Source of the DNA: Spirochaetia bacterium
Lineage (GTDB): Bacteria > Spirochaetota > Spirochaetia > Treponematales > Breznakiellaceae
Direction of reading: 5' to 3'
Length of the DNA stretch: 15,663 bases
NCBI GenBank assembly: GCA_025997715.1
Contig: BNUY01000069.1
Location: forward strand, 1 to 15,663
Numbering within the stretch: the stretch's first letter is position 1; every line of letters begins with the position of its first letter. Below, piece after piece: positions 15,019 to 15,663 of the stretch. The position numbers and the translations under genes were made by a program. The notes beneath the pieces are model-generated. The model searched no databases, was not told the DNA's origin, and saw only the letters and a list, made by a program, of their open reading frames with translations.

Positions 15019-15047
15019 TTGTCACTAAATACCCTATGGTATACCAT
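15019..15047 (+). promoter_or_regulatory. promoter of tmk
   Basis: TTGTCA (15019-15024), exact 17-nt spacer, TACCAT (15042-15047). The predicted start of transcription (about 15054) is within 2-3 nt of the ATG at 15056, and no Shine-Dalgarno sequence is present. On the opposite strand I found no convincing promoter for tamB in 14986-15055; GATAAT at 15012-15007 (minus) is the best -10 candidate but has a poor -35. Confidence 0.45.
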
Positions 15048-15048
15048 A
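15035..15048. promoter_or_regulatory. 14-bp perfect palindrome over the tmk -10 region
   Basis: TATGGTATACCATA is a perfect palindrome that includes the proposed -10 box of tmk. It may be an operator, or simply a symmetric promoter element read in both directions. Confidence 0.45.
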
Positions 15049-15055
15049 TCGTGTA

Positions 15056-15663
15056 ATGATGATTATTCCAAATTTCGTCGTGTTTGAGGGGGGAGACGGC
15101 AGCGGTACTTCCACCCAAATGGACCTGCTGCGCCGCCGCGCCGGGTCTTTTCTGTACTGCACCGCCGAGCCCACGGAGGGCCCGGTGGGTAAGCTCATCC
15201 GGGAAGCCCTTGGGGGAAAATTGTCCCTGGGTGCGGAAACCCTGGCCCGGCTTTTTTCCGCAGACCGCCAGGAACACCTTTACGGAAGCGGAGGCATCGT
15301 CGAACATTGCGGGCGGGGGGATTTGGTCGTCTGTGACCGGTACGTCCTGTCCTCCCTGGTATACCAGGGGATCACGTGCGGGCAAGCCGCATTCGGTGAA
15401 GATTTACCCCTCTTGTTAAACCGGGACTTCCCCGGCCCGGAACTGCTCATTTTCTTTGACCTGGACCCGGATATCGCGGCAAAACGGCTGGAAACCCGTG
15501 CGGAAAAGGAAATCTACGAGTACCGGGACTTCCAGGTTTCGGTCCGCCAACGCTACCGGGAATTGCTGCCCCGTTACGCCGGTGAAGGGGTACGGACGGT
15601 AACCATAGACGCATCCCAAAGCCCGGAAAAAGTAGGGGAAGCGGTATGGAATGAACTGCAAAA
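15056..15663 (+). CDS. tmk: thymidylate kinase, 3' end cut by the window
   Basis: 202 complete codons from ATG 15056 with no stop before the window edge; family members are about 205-215 residues, so only the tip is missing. The enzyme phosphorylates dTMP to dTDP in the cytoplasm. Seen in order: strand and P-loop FVVFEGGDGSGTSTQ (7-21), AEPTEGPVG (37-45), LFSADRQEH (67-74), the DRY motif (D94-R95-Y96) with SSLVYQG (99-105) for the thymine pocket, FFDLDP (133-138), and the lid-and-after part RLETRAEKEIYE to VRQRYREL (144-170). Two departures: the P-loop Lys is Thr18, and the Arg of the usual TREP motif is Ala37. A second ATG follows directly, so the start may be one codon later. Divergent from tamB with a 70-bp gap; predicted mRNA is nearly leaderless. 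Confidence 0.92.
   Translation, partial: MMIIPNFVVFEGGDGSGTSTQMDLLRRRAGSFLYCTAEPTEGPVGKLIREALGGKLSLGAETLARLFSADRQEHLYGSGGIVEHCGRGDLVVCDRYVLSSLVYQGITCGQAAFGEDLPLLLNRDFPGPELLIFFDLDPDIAAKRLETRAEKEIYEYRDFQVSVRQRYRELLPRYAGEGVRTVTIDASQSPEKVGEAVWNELQ

Overview
The window looks like a spirochaete chromosome, most likely a Treponema of moderate-to-high GC such as the termite-gut group. The main evidence is the run tamB-bamA-skp-mutS on the minus strand (14985 down to 4683), which is the order I know from Treponema pallidum (TP0325-TP0328). No rRNA, tRNA or CRISPR array was seen. Species assignment is inference; no search was run.

Left part (1-758): AT-rich DNA with a possible gene fragment running off the left edge (minus), a small lipoprotein gene (minus) with its own promoter and a structured leader, and a GC-rich, highly folded non-coding element (635-731).

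Protease pair (756-3783): two secreted proteins are transcribed divergently from a tiny intergenic region in which their -35 boxes lie on the same bases. The minus-strand gene joins a caspase-like (C14) protease to a formylglycine-enzyme (FGE/C-type-lectin) fold and is broken by one frameshift at about 2190. The last ~30 codons of its lectin domain look like the variable region of a diversity-generating retroelement (DGR): almost every variable codon is NNC or NNT, and the 22 bases before the stop contain no adenine on the coding strand. The folded element follows directly. No reverse transcriptase or template repeat is in the window. The plus-strand gene is a papain-like (C1) protease with a probable DUF4384-type tail.

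Accessory strip (3784-4666): a DUF72 gene remnant, a 152-bp MITE-like element with 16-bp imperfect terminal inverted repeats and a perfect 9-bp target duplication, then an orphan HicB-type antitoxin whose promoter carries a 14-bp palindrome exactly between -35 and -10. No hicA is present.

Conserved strip (4683-15663): mutS, skp/ompH, bamA and tamB form one tight minus-strand block (gaps of 2 and 9 nt, and a TGATG overlap). Skp chaperones outer-membrane proteins, BamA inserts them and TamB is the periplasm-spanning partner; mutS is the mismatch-repair ATPase co-transcribed with them. Divergent from tamB lies a thymidylate kinase (tmk), cut by the right edge a few residues before its expected end; its P-loop has Thr where Lys is usual.
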